Source: a bacterium (GTDB lineage Bacteria > UBP14 > UBA6098 > 4484-93). Taken from it: a stretch of DNA of 8,504 nucleotides. The DNA lies in the NCBI GenBank assembly GCA_021158465.1, contig JAGGUN010000003.1:1-8504 (forward strand), written 5' to 3'. A program made the translations under genes and the position numbers. A model generated the notes under the pieces. It made no database searches. It saw only the letters and a program-made list of their open reading frames with translations, and was not told the origin of the DNA. Shown in pieces: positions 1 through 7,149 of the stretch (position 1 is its first letter; each line of letters starts with the position of its first letter).

Positions 1-49
1 GCGGATTAAATTAAGGTTGATTGAAAAGTAAAAATATAGGAGAAGTGAG

Positions 50-907
50 ATGAGAAAGGGTGTGTTTGTTGTCTTTGTGCTGTTTCTTTTTGCCGGTGCT
101 GTATTTGCCCAGCCGACTATTCAGTGGCAGAAATGCCTCGGCGGAAGTGGTTATGATTATGCGTATTCCATTCAACAGACCGACGATGGCGGGTTCATCG
201 TCGCGGGATATTCCAACTCCAATGATGGCGATGTCAGCGGAAACCACGGCGAGCGGGATTATTGGGTAGTGAAGTTGAATTCTGCGGGGGATCTCGTCTG
301 GCAGAAATCACTCGGCGGAAGTTCTTGGGATGAGGCATGGTCCATTCAACAGACATCCGATGGCGGGTTCATCGTTGCGGGATATTCCGAGTCCAATGAT
401 GGCGATGTCAGCGGACACCACGGCGGGTATGATTATTGGGTAGTGAAGTTGGATTCTGCGGGCGATATCGTCTGGCAGAAATGCCTCGGCGGAAGTTATT
501 GGGATTATGCGTATTCCATTCAACAGACCTTCGATGGCGGATACATCGTCGCGGGAGAATCCAGGTCCAATAATGGCGATGTCAGTGGAAACCACGGCTG
601 GGGTGATTATTGGGTAGTGAAGTTGTCGCCGGAGGATGGGATAAGCGAGAATGCTCTGCCCGAGCGGTTCGCAATAAATGTTTCCCCCAATCCATTCAAT
701 TCGTCAGTCGCCATCACCGCGCCTGCTGGAGCGGAAATAGAGATATACGATTTGCGGGGGAATTGTGTATGGAGCAAAACCATCCCCCGGTCAGCTCCAG
801 CAAATCTGGTCTGGAAACCGGAGGAATCCATCGCCAGCGGTGTCTATCTCATCCGTGCAACGGCTGGCAACAGGTCAGCAACAAAGCGGATAATATATCT
901 GAAATGA
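50..907 (+). CDS. Secreted three-repeat protein with T9SS-type C-terminal sorting domain
   Basis: The 285-residue product starts with a clear signal peptide (MRKG, hydrophobic core, AxxFAQ; likely cleavage after Ala20). Residues 26-192 hold three repeats of 58, 58 and about 51 residues, each starting WQK.LGGS, continuing with SIQQT.DGG and VAG.S.S, and ending DYWVVKL. Similar DGG-IVAG repeats occur in long exported proteins of FCB bacteria and resemble beta-propeller or Delta-60-like strands; that fold is an inference. Residues ~206-285 form a type-A-like sorting tail: SPNPFN near 215-220, 'IYDLRG', 'SGVYLIRA' and a basic end, so the protein is probably exported to the periplasm by Sec and then across the outer membrane by T9SS. 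The start is supported by AGGAG at 38-42, 7 bases before the ATG. No catalytic motif is visible. Three repeats are few for a closed propeller. The stop codon lies 21 bases before the preferred purS start, so cotranscription is likely. Confidence 0.88.
   Translation: MRKGVFVVFVLFLFAGAVFAQPTIQWQKCLGGSGYDYAYSIQQTDDGGFIVAGYSNSNDGDVSGNHGERDYWVVKLNSAGDLVWQKSLGGSSWDEAWSIQQTSDGGFIVAGYSESNDGDVSGHHGGYDYWVVKLDSAGDIVWQKCLGGSYWDYAYSIQQTFDGGYIVAGESRSNNGDVSGNHGWGDYWVVKLSPEDGISENALPERFAINVSPNPFNSSVAITAPAGAEIEIYDLRGNCVWSKTIPRSAPANLVWKPEESIASGVYLIRATAGNRSATKRIIYLK
125..625 (+). repeat. Three tandem 174-bp coding repeats (third copy 153 bp)
   Basis: Copies lie at 125-298, 299-472 and 473-625. By hand alignment, copies 1 and 2 differ at about 25 of 174 bases, and only about four of the differences are silent. 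Blocks such as the DNA for DYWVVKL and for SIQQT are identical in all three copies. Near identity at silent sites points to recent duplication or gene conversion. Differences cluster at a few codons (copy residues 9-14, 19-20, 31 and 43-44), as if the repeat face were diversifying on a fixed frame. Confidence 0.9.
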
Positions 908-928
908 ATGAGCGTCGGGAGGAACGAT

Positions 929-1183
929 ATGCCAGAATTTACGGTTAAGGTCTATGTCAGGAGGAAAGAGGGCGTTCTCGACCCGGAGGGGAATACCATC
1001 GCAGGGGCGATTGCCTCCATCGGATACAAAGGAATTAGCTCGGTTCGCACCGGGAAGATATTCATAATAAGGCTCGAGGCACCATCCGCCGATTCCGCAA
1101 GAAAGGATATGGAGAAGGTGGCAGACAAGCTCCTATCCAATCCCATCATAGAGGATTACACTGTGACGGTGGAGCAGGTATGA
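929..1183 (+). CDS. purS: Phosphoribosylformylglycinamidine synthase, PurS subunit
   Basis: PurS is the small dimeric subunit that joins PurL and PurQ in the FGAM synthase complex, which turns FGAR, glutamine and ATP into FGAM in purine synthesis in the cytoplasm. The 84-residue product begins [21 protein letters not shown] and ends with [14 protein letters not shown]. The 'KVYV..KEGVLDP.G' opening and the 'IEDY.V.VE' close are hallmarks of the family, and the length is normal. An in-frame ATG at 908, directly after the previous stop, would add seven residues (MSVGRND). I prefer 929 because GGGAGG at 917-922 sits at ideal spacing before it and because the shorter form matches usual PurS N-termini. 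The stop overlaps the purQ start (ATGA, 1180-1183), a sign of translational coupling. Confidence 0.95.
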   Translation: MPEFTVKVYVRRKEGVLDPEGNTIAGAIASIGYKGISSVRTGKIFIIRLEAPSADSARKDMEKVADKLLSNPIIEDYTVTVEQV

Positions 1184-1869
1184 AAGCGGCAGTAGTAGTT
1201 TTTCCCGGCAGCAACTGCGACAGGGATTGCTACTGGGCATCACACAATATCGCCGGCATCGATACGGTATTCCTCTGGCACAAGGAGAGATATATCCCGC
1301 CTGTTGACCTTGTTATCCTTCCGGGAGGTTTTTCCTACGGCGACTATCTTCGTGCAGGTGCAATAGCGCGTGTTTCCCCGATAATGGGAGCAATTCGAGA
1401 TTTTGCTGCATCCGGCGGTCTTGTCCTCGGTATCTGCAACGGCTTCCAGATACTGACAGAATCTGGACTTCTGCCCGGGGTGCTTGTGAGGAACAAGAGC
1501 TTATCGTTTCTGTGTCAGTATGTCTATATCCGTGTGGAGAGGAACGATACGCCGTTCACAAGAGGATATAATGTTGGTGATGTTCTGAGGCTGCCGATTG
1601 CCCACAACGAGGGCAATTTCTTTGCACCACCGGATATGCTGGATGAGATAGAGAGAAAAAAACTTGTTCTCTTTCGCTACTGCGATAGCAATGGTAACAT
1701 AACCGAGGAATCGAATCCAAACGGCTCTATGAATAGCATCGCAGGGATTATAAACGAGAACGGGAATATCCTCGGGATGATGCCGCACCCTGAGAGGGCA
1801 TCGGAGCTGATTCTGGGCAGCAGGGATGGTCTCGGAATATTTGAATCCTTGAAGGAAGGGTATGCGTAA
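1180..1869 (+). CDS. purQ: Phosphoribosylformylglycinamidine synthase, glutaminase subunit PurQ
   Basis: PurQ is the class I glutamine amidotransferase subunit that releases ammonia from glutamine and passes it to PurL for FGAM formation. The 229-residue product is full length. Visible family signatures are [11 protein letters not shown] near residues 6-16, [18 protein letters not shown] at 47-64, the nucleophile elbow GICNGFQ with Cys86, PIAHNEGNF at 139-147, and MMPHPERA at 200-207 with the catalytic His203 and Glu205. All triad residues are present, so the enzyme should be active. GGAG at 1171-1174 inside purS supplies a ribosome site 5 bases before the ATG. The 3' end overlaps the next gene by 8 bases. 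No purL lies in the window, although PurQ depends on it. Confidence 0.98.
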   Translation: MKAAVVVFPGSNCDRDCYWASHNIAGIDTVFLWHKERYIPPVDLVILPGGFSYGDYLRAGAIARVSPIMGAIRDFAASGGLVLGICNGFQILTESGLLPGVLVRNKSLSFLCQYVYIRVERNDTPFTRGYNVGDVLRLPIAHNEGNFFAPPDMLDEIERKKLVLFRYCDSNGNITEESNPNGSMNSIAGIINENGNILGMMPHPERASELILGSRDGLGIFESLKEGYA

Positions 1870-2128
1870 AGAACGCTTCTGGATGCTCCTTCTTACTATC
1901 ATTATCGCTATTGTATCTGGAGCACTTGTCGGACAGCTTGTAGAGTTCTTCTTTCCAACAGGTGTGGTTAAGCTCTTTTTCACGAAAGGGGTCGACTTTG
2001 GGATAGAGACGGTAACGGTCGACCTGGTTGCCCTGAAATTGACATTCGGCTTGATGCTCAAATTCAATGTTATAAGCCTTATATTCACGGTTATGGTTAT
2101 TTACTATTTCAAGTGGTGGGTGCGTTGA
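1862..2128 (+). CDS. Small two-helix membrane protein, DUF4321-like
   Basis: The 88-residue product has two likely membrane helices, at about residues 6-25 and 67-83, with a central segment containing a [20 protein letters not shown] stretch followed by [15 protein letters not shown]. The pattern of Gly-rich first helix, 'GQL', 'LDL/VDL', 'LTFG..LK.N..S' and second helix matches my memory of the DUF4321 family of small bacterial membrane proteins, whose function is unknown. It was not checked by search. It begins inside purQ (8-base overlap), with AAGGA at 1852-1856 as ribosome site, so it is probably translated from the purine mRNA. The short basic C-terminus (KWWVR) suggests a cytoplasmic end. 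A link to purine synthesis is not shown by the sequence; it may be only a passenger in the operon. Confidence 0.8.
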   Translation: MRKERFWMLLLTIIIAIVSGALVGQLVEFFFPTGVVKLFFTKGVDFGIETVTVDLVALKLTFGLMLKFNVISLIFTVMVIYYFKWWVR

Positions 2129-2189
2129 ATTCCGTAGAAGTTGGGTTAATATCTTGATATGCAAGACATTATCGGTTTTTATCTAATGC

Positions 2190-2218
2190 TTGACATAAGA
2201 AATTTTGCAGATTTTAAA
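2190..2218 (+). promoter_or_regulatory. Candidate upstream sigma-70-type promoter
   Basis: A perfect TTGACA lies at 2190-2195, followed after 17 bases by TTTAAA at 2213-2218, which matches the -10 consensus at four of six positions. It sits in the AT-rich gap before the giant gene. The -10 element is weak, so this is a candidate only. Confidence 0.35.
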
Positions 2219-2246
2219 GGAAATCATAGAAATGCGAAAAAAATCC

Positions 2247-2275
2247 TTGACATTTAGTTCTTTTTATTCTATTTT
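2247..2275 (+). promoter_or_regulatory. Candidate main promoter of the giant secreted-protein gene
   Basis: A perfect TTGACA lies at 2247-2252, with a 17-base spacer and TATTTT at 2270-2275 (four of six consensus matches). An A-rich run at 2237-2243 just upstream could act as an UP-like element. It would give an untranslated leader of about 50 bases before the start at 2335. The whole gap 2129-2334 is clearly more AT-rich than the flanking genes. No convincing terminator for the purine genes is visible in it; there is only a weak short stem near 2153-2167. Confidence 0.5.
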
Positions 2276-2302
2276 GTTTTCGAAATAGTGGAGAGGAGTG
2301 AT

Positions 2303-2338
2303 ATGGTTTCTTCTTTTTTAACAAGGAGGTTGAGATGA
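2303..2338 (+). CDS. Possible 11-codon leader ORF coupled to the giant gene
   Basis: An ATG at 2303, preceded by AGGAG at 2294-2298, opens a short frame coding MVSSFLTRRLR and ending in TGA at 2336-2338. The stop overlaps the start of the next gene as ATGA (2335-2338). The ribosome site of the giant gene (AAGGAGG, 2323-2329) lies inside the ORF, partly as two AGG arginine codons. This is the geometry of a translationally coupled leader peptide, but in so short a frame it can arise by chance, and the 4-base spacing is slightly tight. No known leader peptide matches. Confidence 0.25.
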   Translation: MVSSFLTRRLR

Positions 2339-5300
2339 AAAGGTTGGTGTTTTCTCTTGCATTGTTCGTTGTGCTGCTTTTTGTTGGCGGCTTGTATGCG
2401 GAGGTTCTGGTGAACGGTTACATAAACATTCTCCGCTTGAACTCCGACCTTCGTGTGGAGGCTGTTGATACATTTGACTATGAGGCTGACAGTGACCAGA
2501 CATTTGGTGTCTGGGTAGTGCTTTCGAGCTTATCCCCGACAGATTGCAATGATGTAGTGGTGGAACTTAGCGCAGATTACTATACTGTTTCTCCTTCGGT
2601 TGATACGCTCTCTGTTCTTCGTTCGGGGCAGATTGACTCGGTATATTTTAGTGTTGCTGGGCATCCACTCAGAGGTGTCAAGCTGTTTTCCCCTCACAAG
2701 GATTCTCTTTACGCTCACATTATAGGCGGCACCGACGGTGATGGCGACCTCGTTGTGGAGCACATAACGGACAACGACCTCTTGATAAAGATTGAGGCTC
2801 CTGCTCATCTGGTTTTCCAATCCACGGAGTTTGTTGCTGGTGATGTGCCAAACTCTCCCGATGTAACTGAGGGTGAGCGTTTCAGGCTGATGGCGGAGGT
2901 TCGCAACACTGGTGATGATGCAATAGATTCTGTTGCTATCTGCATTCGCAACAGTACCCTTAATCCGGTTCCATCCGTTCTTATTGACACGATGTTTATC
3001 TTAAGGGATTTTGCGGGTGGTTCGGATACAACTCTTTTCTTCCTGATAGAGGCTGCGCCGAATCAGGATGCGACAGGGGCATTGGAGGAGCAGTTCGTTG
3101 TCGATATGTCCTGGGGGGTTGCGAACAACACAGGCACAGCCCCAGATGTGGACTATGTGGACAACACGGAGGATATGAACATTCAGTATCCGCCGGAGTT
3201 TGACCTCTTCGATATGCACACGGATGTTCCATGGTTAAACAAATCTGATACGCTCCGTTTGACATCTATTCTGGGGAATTTAGCCGGTGATTATGCCACA
3301 GCTGATTCTCTTACATCGTACAGCCACTATCTTGAGCTTTATATTCCCTCCACGACAACGGAGATAACGGGTGTTGGTGGTCTTGGTGCCCCGACGACTG
3401 CCTTTCAGGACAGAATAGAGGCGGGCGACTTCGGGCAGTTTGATTTCTCACTTTACAATGAGGGGGCTTCGCATCAGGGGTTGGTGGATGTAAGAGAAAT
3501 AGTTTATTTCCATGACGAGAACTATCCATCGCAGGGAGAGCCTCTTACCTCTCCTGATACGATACTGGCTTTCGGGGTGTTTGGGATAGATACCGAGGAC
3601 CCCAGCACAGAGATAACCAATCTCAATACTGGCTGGATGAACGATGTGAACTGGCCCGATAGTGTATATGGTAAGATATTCGATGCCACGAGCGGTCCTG
3701 ATTCTGTTTATTACGCCGTCGAGAATGATACTGGATGTTTCTGGAATGGTGGAACTGATTGGGTAGTGGATACGGTCTGGTTTGAGGCAGAGCTGTATGA
3801 TGACACCCTGTGGGTGGGAGAGCTGCCCGAGCCCGGCATTGCATACACGATATATGCCTGGGGTGTCGATGTTGCGGGCAACCATGAGGAAACGCCCGAT
3901 ATTGTCAGTATTATATTTGACAACACATCACCTATGGTGGAGGTTATCTATCCTGATGCAGGTATTTATCCTCCCTCCGGCTGGGGAGACACAATCTCTG
4001 TTATCGCCAGCGATGACTCCTCTGGTATCGGTGAGGTGTATGTGGCGATATACGATTCGCTGACTGGCAAATACTGGGATGATTCGACATCGACCTGGGG
4101 TGCGCTTCGCCGCTGGAATCCTGCTACTCATACGATTGGTGACCATTACCTGTATGATTTTGTTCCCGGTGGGGAGACGAGGATTTTCAAGATATATGCT
4201 CTTGCTTATGACCGTGCCCTGAATCACAGTGAGATAGATTCTGTCTGGTGGCTTTACTACGACAGGACTCGTCCTCATTCCGAGGTAACGAATATCGATA
4301 CCACATTCTACAATGCGGCGAGCTGGGTTGCGAACGGTGAGGCAATTGAAGGATGGAGCACCGACAGTCAGTTCACATATGTTGATTCCACCAGGCTTAT
4401 GATTTATAACAGGGATAAACATCTCTGGTGGAACGGGACGGAGTGGGTAGGTGTTGGCTCCTGGGTGCTCGCTGGTGTGAATGTTCTCGAGGATGACACA
4501 TTGTACTGGTCGTATCCGATGCCTCTGGATGATATGCTCGACGGTCAGTATGAGCTTTACACCAGAGCCTACGACCATCTTGGCAACATTGAGGTGCCCG
4601 AGCTTGAGGACACATTCGATCTCGACAGAACAGCACCTGTTATAACCCCTGTATATCCGCTTCCCGAGTCGATTTACAATGCTGCCGAGTGGCTTGACAC
4701 GGTGAAGGTTCATGTCGTGGATACATCTGTCAGTTATGTTGACAGCGTTCTGTTTGCCTTTTACAGCGAAGAGCTTGGAGCTTATTGGAACTGGTCGAGC
4801 TCGGACTGGAGTTCACCCGTTGCGGATTGGAATGTAGCAAATCAGGCGGGAGACTACTACTGGTGGCCTATCACCTGTTTTGCCGATGGAGAGTATGAGC
4901 TCAAGGTCCGTGCTGTCGACGGCAGGGGTAATGATACGACAAGAGTGATTCGCTATTACATAAACAACTATGGCACCTATCTTGTCATAGAGGGACCGGA
5001 GTATGGTTTTGTTGGAGTTCCTTTTGATATGACTATAACAGCCTGCCGCAGCGATGAGAGCATCGATTCGTCTTACTCTTATCCTCTGGAGGTTCTTGCT
5101 AACAAGGACTCATCGCTTGTTGATTTTCCGTCGTCTCCTTTCTATCTCACGCACGGGACGATAACGGTTTCGTTCACCGTTAATGCTCCTATGGTTGGAT
5201 TGAGGATAACCGTTCGGTCGCTCGATGGTCCACCCTTGATGGATGTCTCCGACCCCATATCGATAATCGAGGTGCTTGACCTGCCGGACTTTGTCTATAT

Positions 5301-7092
5301 CTACGATAATCCATCCGACCAAGGGGATACGCTTGTGCTCGTTTCCGACCTCTCGGAGAACGACCCTTATAGTCCTGGTTTTGTTCCCGGCGGTGTCGAG
5401 GTAACGGAGTATATCTTCTACCGTGATGTGGACCTTTCTGCAGATACCCTCTGGGTTCCGATAGATACGATAATGCCCGCTGCTCGTGATTCCATTATGT
5501 TCAAGTTCACCTGTGGCGGCTCGTTCGACACTTACGACTACAGCTACATCATAACTGCCAATGCACCTTCCCGCCTGCTTTCTGCTGAGGATTTTGTCCT
5601 GACATCTGGCAGAATACCTATCGGTTCCTATGCCCCTGAGGACAATATTCCTCCTGATGGTGTAACTGGAATAGATATTGCTCCTTACGGTGCAAACTAC
5701 TGGCAGTTGAGCTGGGATGCTGTAACGGTTGGTGAAGATGGGACACCTGAGATAAACCCGAGTATTAATATCGAATATGAGGTGTATCGTCTGACAGAGC
5801 CTTACGGCGGACTTGGTGATGCAACGCTCATCGGCACGACGGGGCTGACGTCGTTTATCGATGATGATATAGGTGGTGCCGATGTCAGGGGAGATGCGGA
5901 TAACAACTACTTCTACTTTGTTCGAGCAAAGGATACTGGTCCGAACTATGGAGACATTTCTGGCACAGTTGGCGAGTTTGATTTTGCGCTTGGAACGGGT
6001 TTCACCTCGGTTGGCAAGGCGCTTGTTATGCCTTCTCTTGATAGTGCCCATGCCTTCCCGGCGATTACACCGAACTTCGAGGCGGTTTCGAGGTATGTAG
6101 CAGGTTCCGGCTGGGAGCAGTGGGTAACTGGGACGCCCATATTCGATTTCCCCGTTACCGATGGTATGGCGGTCTGGCTTGCCACCTCCGACGATGGTGT
6201 GCTGACGCTTTATGGAACGCCTCCAGGTGCAACGGATATATACTTCGACCTTATCAGAACAACGACATCTTGCTGGAATGCGATCACCGTTCCGCTCCCT
6301 ATAACATATATTGAGGATGCGGAGGACCTTTATACGGATATTCCGAACTGCGATGCGGTTGCAAGATGGGTTCCCGGTGGAGGCTGGGAGCAGTGGGTAG
6401 TTGGAACATCGATATTTAACTTCGATGTATATCGTGGTTATCCGTATATGGTTAGTGTGACGGAAAACGGGACCTGGCCATCCTATTCGCTTCGCAAGCT
6501 GTCAACCGATATTGTCGATGGCAGTGAATATGCCTGGGGACCGAAGCTTGTCTGGACGGAAACAGAAGGGACATCCTTCCGAGCATACATCGTCGGGCGT
6601 GAAGATGAGGTCCTGACGGAGAGCTCGTTCGGTTGTGCGTTGGAGCAGAATATCCTTGCCGTTCAGGTTGGCAACTTCCCGACGCATTGGAAGGTTGGCG
6701 ATATTCTCCATATAGACATCCTTGATGGAGATAGGGTTTTGGCTTCTTATGATTGTGAGCTCGATTACTTGCCTGTGACGAGGCTCGAGAAGCCTGGAAT
6801 TTCTGCTATTCCGAATAGTTTCCGACTCGGCAGTGCCTATCCTAATCCGTTCAATACGGCGACAGCGGTTACATTTGACCTTCCAAAGGAAGAGTTTGTC
6901 ACCATCGATGTGATAAACCTGCTTGGTGAGAATGTGAAGACGCTTGTCAGCGATACGAAGCCTGCCGGTTCTTACACCGCTATCTGGGATGGAACGGACG
7001 AGAGCGGGAATGTGGTATCTGCTGGTATCTACTTTTACAGAATGCAGGCTGGCAGTTTCACATCCGTCGGGAAAATGGTGTTTGTTAAGTAA
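2335..7092 (+). CDS. Giant multidomain secreted/surface protein with Ig-like modules and T9SS sorting domain
   Basis: The 1585-residue product has a signal peptide (residues 1-22, MKRL, hydrophobic core, cleavage near GLYA|EV). It is beta-rich throughout. Residues ~23-155 are an N-terminal region; ~156-290 resemble a CARDB-like segment ('AEVRNTGDDAI'). Four Ig-like modules at ~421-878 are separated by D.T.P-type linkers. Two further beta-rich regions lie at ~879-1100, and an FN3-like domain ('W.LSWDAVT...YEVYRL...YFVRA') at ~1103-1222. A duplicated module sharing GWEQWV lies at ~1223-1383, and a module shared with the next two genes at ~1384-1487. Residues 1496-1585 carry the sorting tail (YPNPFN at 1502-1507, FlgD-like 'WDGTDESGN...AGIYFYRMQAG', end VFVK). 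It is probably exported by Sec plus T9SS and anchored at or released from the cell surface. No protease, glycosidase or other catalytic motif is evident; an adhesive or structural role is an inference. AAGGAGG at 2323-2329 with 5-base spacing fixes the start. Confidence 0.92.
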   Translation: MKRLVFSLALFVVLLFVGGLYAEVLVNGYINILRLNSDLRVEAVDTFDYEADSDQTFGVWVVLSSLSPTDCNDVVVELSADYYTVSPSVDTLSVLRSGQIDSVYFSVAGHPLRGVKLFSPHKDSLYAHIIGGTDGDGDLVVEHITDNDLLIKIEAPAHLVFQSTEFVAGDVPNSPDVTEGERFRLMAEVRNTGDDAIDSVAICIRNSTLNPVPSVLIDTMFILRDFAGGSDTTLFFLIEAAPNQDATGALEEQFVVDMSWGVANNTGTAPDVDYVDNTEDMNIQYPPEFDLFDMHTDVPWLNKSDTLRLTSILGNLAGDYATADSLTSYSHYLELYIPSTTTEITGVGGLGAPTTAFQDRIEAGDFGQFDFSLYNEGASHQGLVDVREIVYFHDENYPSQGEPLTSPDTILAFGVFGIDTEDPSTEITNLNTGWMNDVNWPDSVYGKIFDATSGPDSVYYAVENDTGCFWNGGTDWVVDTVWFEAELYDDTLWVGELPEPGIAYTIYAWGVDVAGNHEETPDIVSIIFDNTSPMVEVIYPDAGIYPPSGWGDTISVIASDDSSGIGEVYVAIYDSLTGKYWDDSTSTWGALRRWNPATHTIGDHYLYDFVPGGETRIFKIYALAYDRALNHSEIDSVWWLYYDRTRPHSEVTNIDTTFYNAASWVANGEAIEGWSTDSQFTYVDSTRLMIYNRDKHLWWNGTEWVGVGSWVLAGVNVLEDDTLYWSYPMPLDDMLDGQYELYTRAYDHLGNIEVPELEDTFDLDRTAPVITPVYPLPESIYNAAEWLDTVKVHVVDTSVSYVDSVLFAFYSEELGAYWNWSSSDWSSPVADWNVANQAGDYYWWPITCFADGEYELKVRAVDGRGNDTTRVIRYYINNYGTYLVIEGPEYGFVGVPFDMTITACRSDESIDSSYSYPLEVLANKDSSLVDFPSSPFYLTHGTITVSFTVNAPMVGLRITVRSLDGPPLMDVSDPISIIEVLDLPDFVYIYDNPSDQGDTLVLVSDLSENDPYSPGFVPGGVEVTEYIFYRDVDLSADTLWVPIDTIMPAARDSIMFKFTCGGSFDTYDYSYIITANAPSRLLSAEDFVLTSGRIPIGSYAPEDNIPPDGVTGIDIAPYGANYWQLSWDAVTVGEDGTPEINPSINIEYEVYRLTEPYGGLGDATLIGTTGLTSFIDDDIGGADVRGDADNNYFYFVRAKDTGPNYGDISGTVGEFDFALGTGFTSVGKALVMPSLDSAHAFPAITPNFEAVSRYVAGSGWEQWVTGTPIFDFPVTDGMAVWLATSDDGVLTLYGTPPGATDIYFDLIRTTTSCWNAITVPLPITYIEDAEDLYTDIPNCDAVARWVPGGGWEQWVVGTSIFNFDVYRGYPYMVSVTENGTWPSYSLRKLSTDIVDGSEYAWGPKLVWTETEGTSFRAYIVGREDEVLTESSFGCALEQNILAVQVGNFPTHWKVGDILHIDILDGDRVLASYDCELDYLPVTRLEKPGISAIPNSFRLGSAYPNPFNTATAVTFDLPKEEFVTIDVINLLGENVKTLVSDTKPAGSYTAIWDGTDESGNVVSAGIYFYRMQAGSFTSVGKMVFVK
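3595..4968 (+). repeat. Four diverged Ig-like repeat modules within the giant protein
   Basis: Modules of about 110-120 residues span approximately 421-531, 532-645, 646-767 and 768-878 of the product. The first three close with DNTSP, DRTRP and DRTAP, and each has a mid-module aromatic motif (CFWNGGTDW, KYWDDSTSTW, LWWNGTEW, AYWNWSSSDW) and a late 'Y.L...A.D..GN' strand. Divergence is high, unlike the fresh repeats at 125-625, so these are old duplications. The pattern resembles Ig-like modules of bacterial surface proteins. Confidence 0.75.
6001..6483 (+). repeat. Duplicated GWEQW module within the giant protein
   Basis: Two copies, residues ~1223-1306 and ~1307-1383, share the order: a 'P' strand segment, 'aVsRyv/aVaRWv', G.GWEQWV.GT.IF.F.V, then an aromatic strand. 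The DNA for GWEQWV is identical over 18 bases at 6109-6126 and 6382-6399, 91 codons apart. The second copy begins 'CWNAITVPL', like the 'WN.ISVPL' modules I recall from large exported proteins of uncultured bacteria. Function is unknown. Confidence 0.75.
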
Positions 7093-7105
7093 ATATGCTA
7101 TTTAA

Positions 7106-7129
7106 GGGGCAGGGGAGCTCCTCTGCCCC
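7106..7129 (+). terminator. Strong GC-rich hairpin, possible attenuator or mRNA processing site
   Basis: The arms GGGGCAGGGGA and TCCTCTGCCCC pair fully, with one G-U wobble (7113 with 7122) and a tiny GC/AGCT loop. The hairpin begins 13 bases after the stop of the giant gene. No U-tract follows (GACAACAACAA), so it is not a classical intrinsic terminator. It could slow transcription, block 3' exonucleases, or lower expression of the downstream genes relative to the giant gene. Confidence 0.5.
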
Positions 7130-7149
7130 GACAACAACAAGGGAGTGTT

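Noticed and set aside
1-49. Promoter for the first gene
   Set aside because: The stretch is AT-rich, with a TTGATT near 17-22, but there is no properly spaced -10 and too little upstream sequence to judge.
308-595. Repetitive short - strand frames across the first gene
   Set aside because: They mirror the 174-bp coding repeats of the + strand gene and have no independent support.
908-928. Upstream ATG as purS start
   Set aside because: It abuts the previous stop and adds seven atypical residues, whereas 929 has a well-placed GGGAGG and gives a normal PurS N-terminus.
1501-2088. 195-codon open frame on the - strand
   Set aside because: Antisense to purQ and the DUF4321-like gene, both well supported.
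2153-2167. Short stem TCTTG/CAAGA as terminator of the purine genes
   Set aside because: Only five base pairs, AT-rich, and the T-run near 2176-2180 is too far away to form a convincing intrinsic terminator.
3928-4713. 261-codon open frame on the - strand
   Set aside because: Antisense to the Ig-like modules; no ribosome site or recognisable motif.
5110-6051. 313-codon open frame on the - strand
   Set aside because: It lies wholly inside the giant gene, has no signal of its own, is rich in Arg and Ile as expected of an antisense shadow, and the + strand product has clear domains here.
5998-7090. FTSVGK occurring twice in the giant protein (near 6001 and near 7063) as a relic of an internal sorting tail
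   Set aside because: Only six residues match, the codons differ, and no YPNPFN-like segment precedes the first copy.
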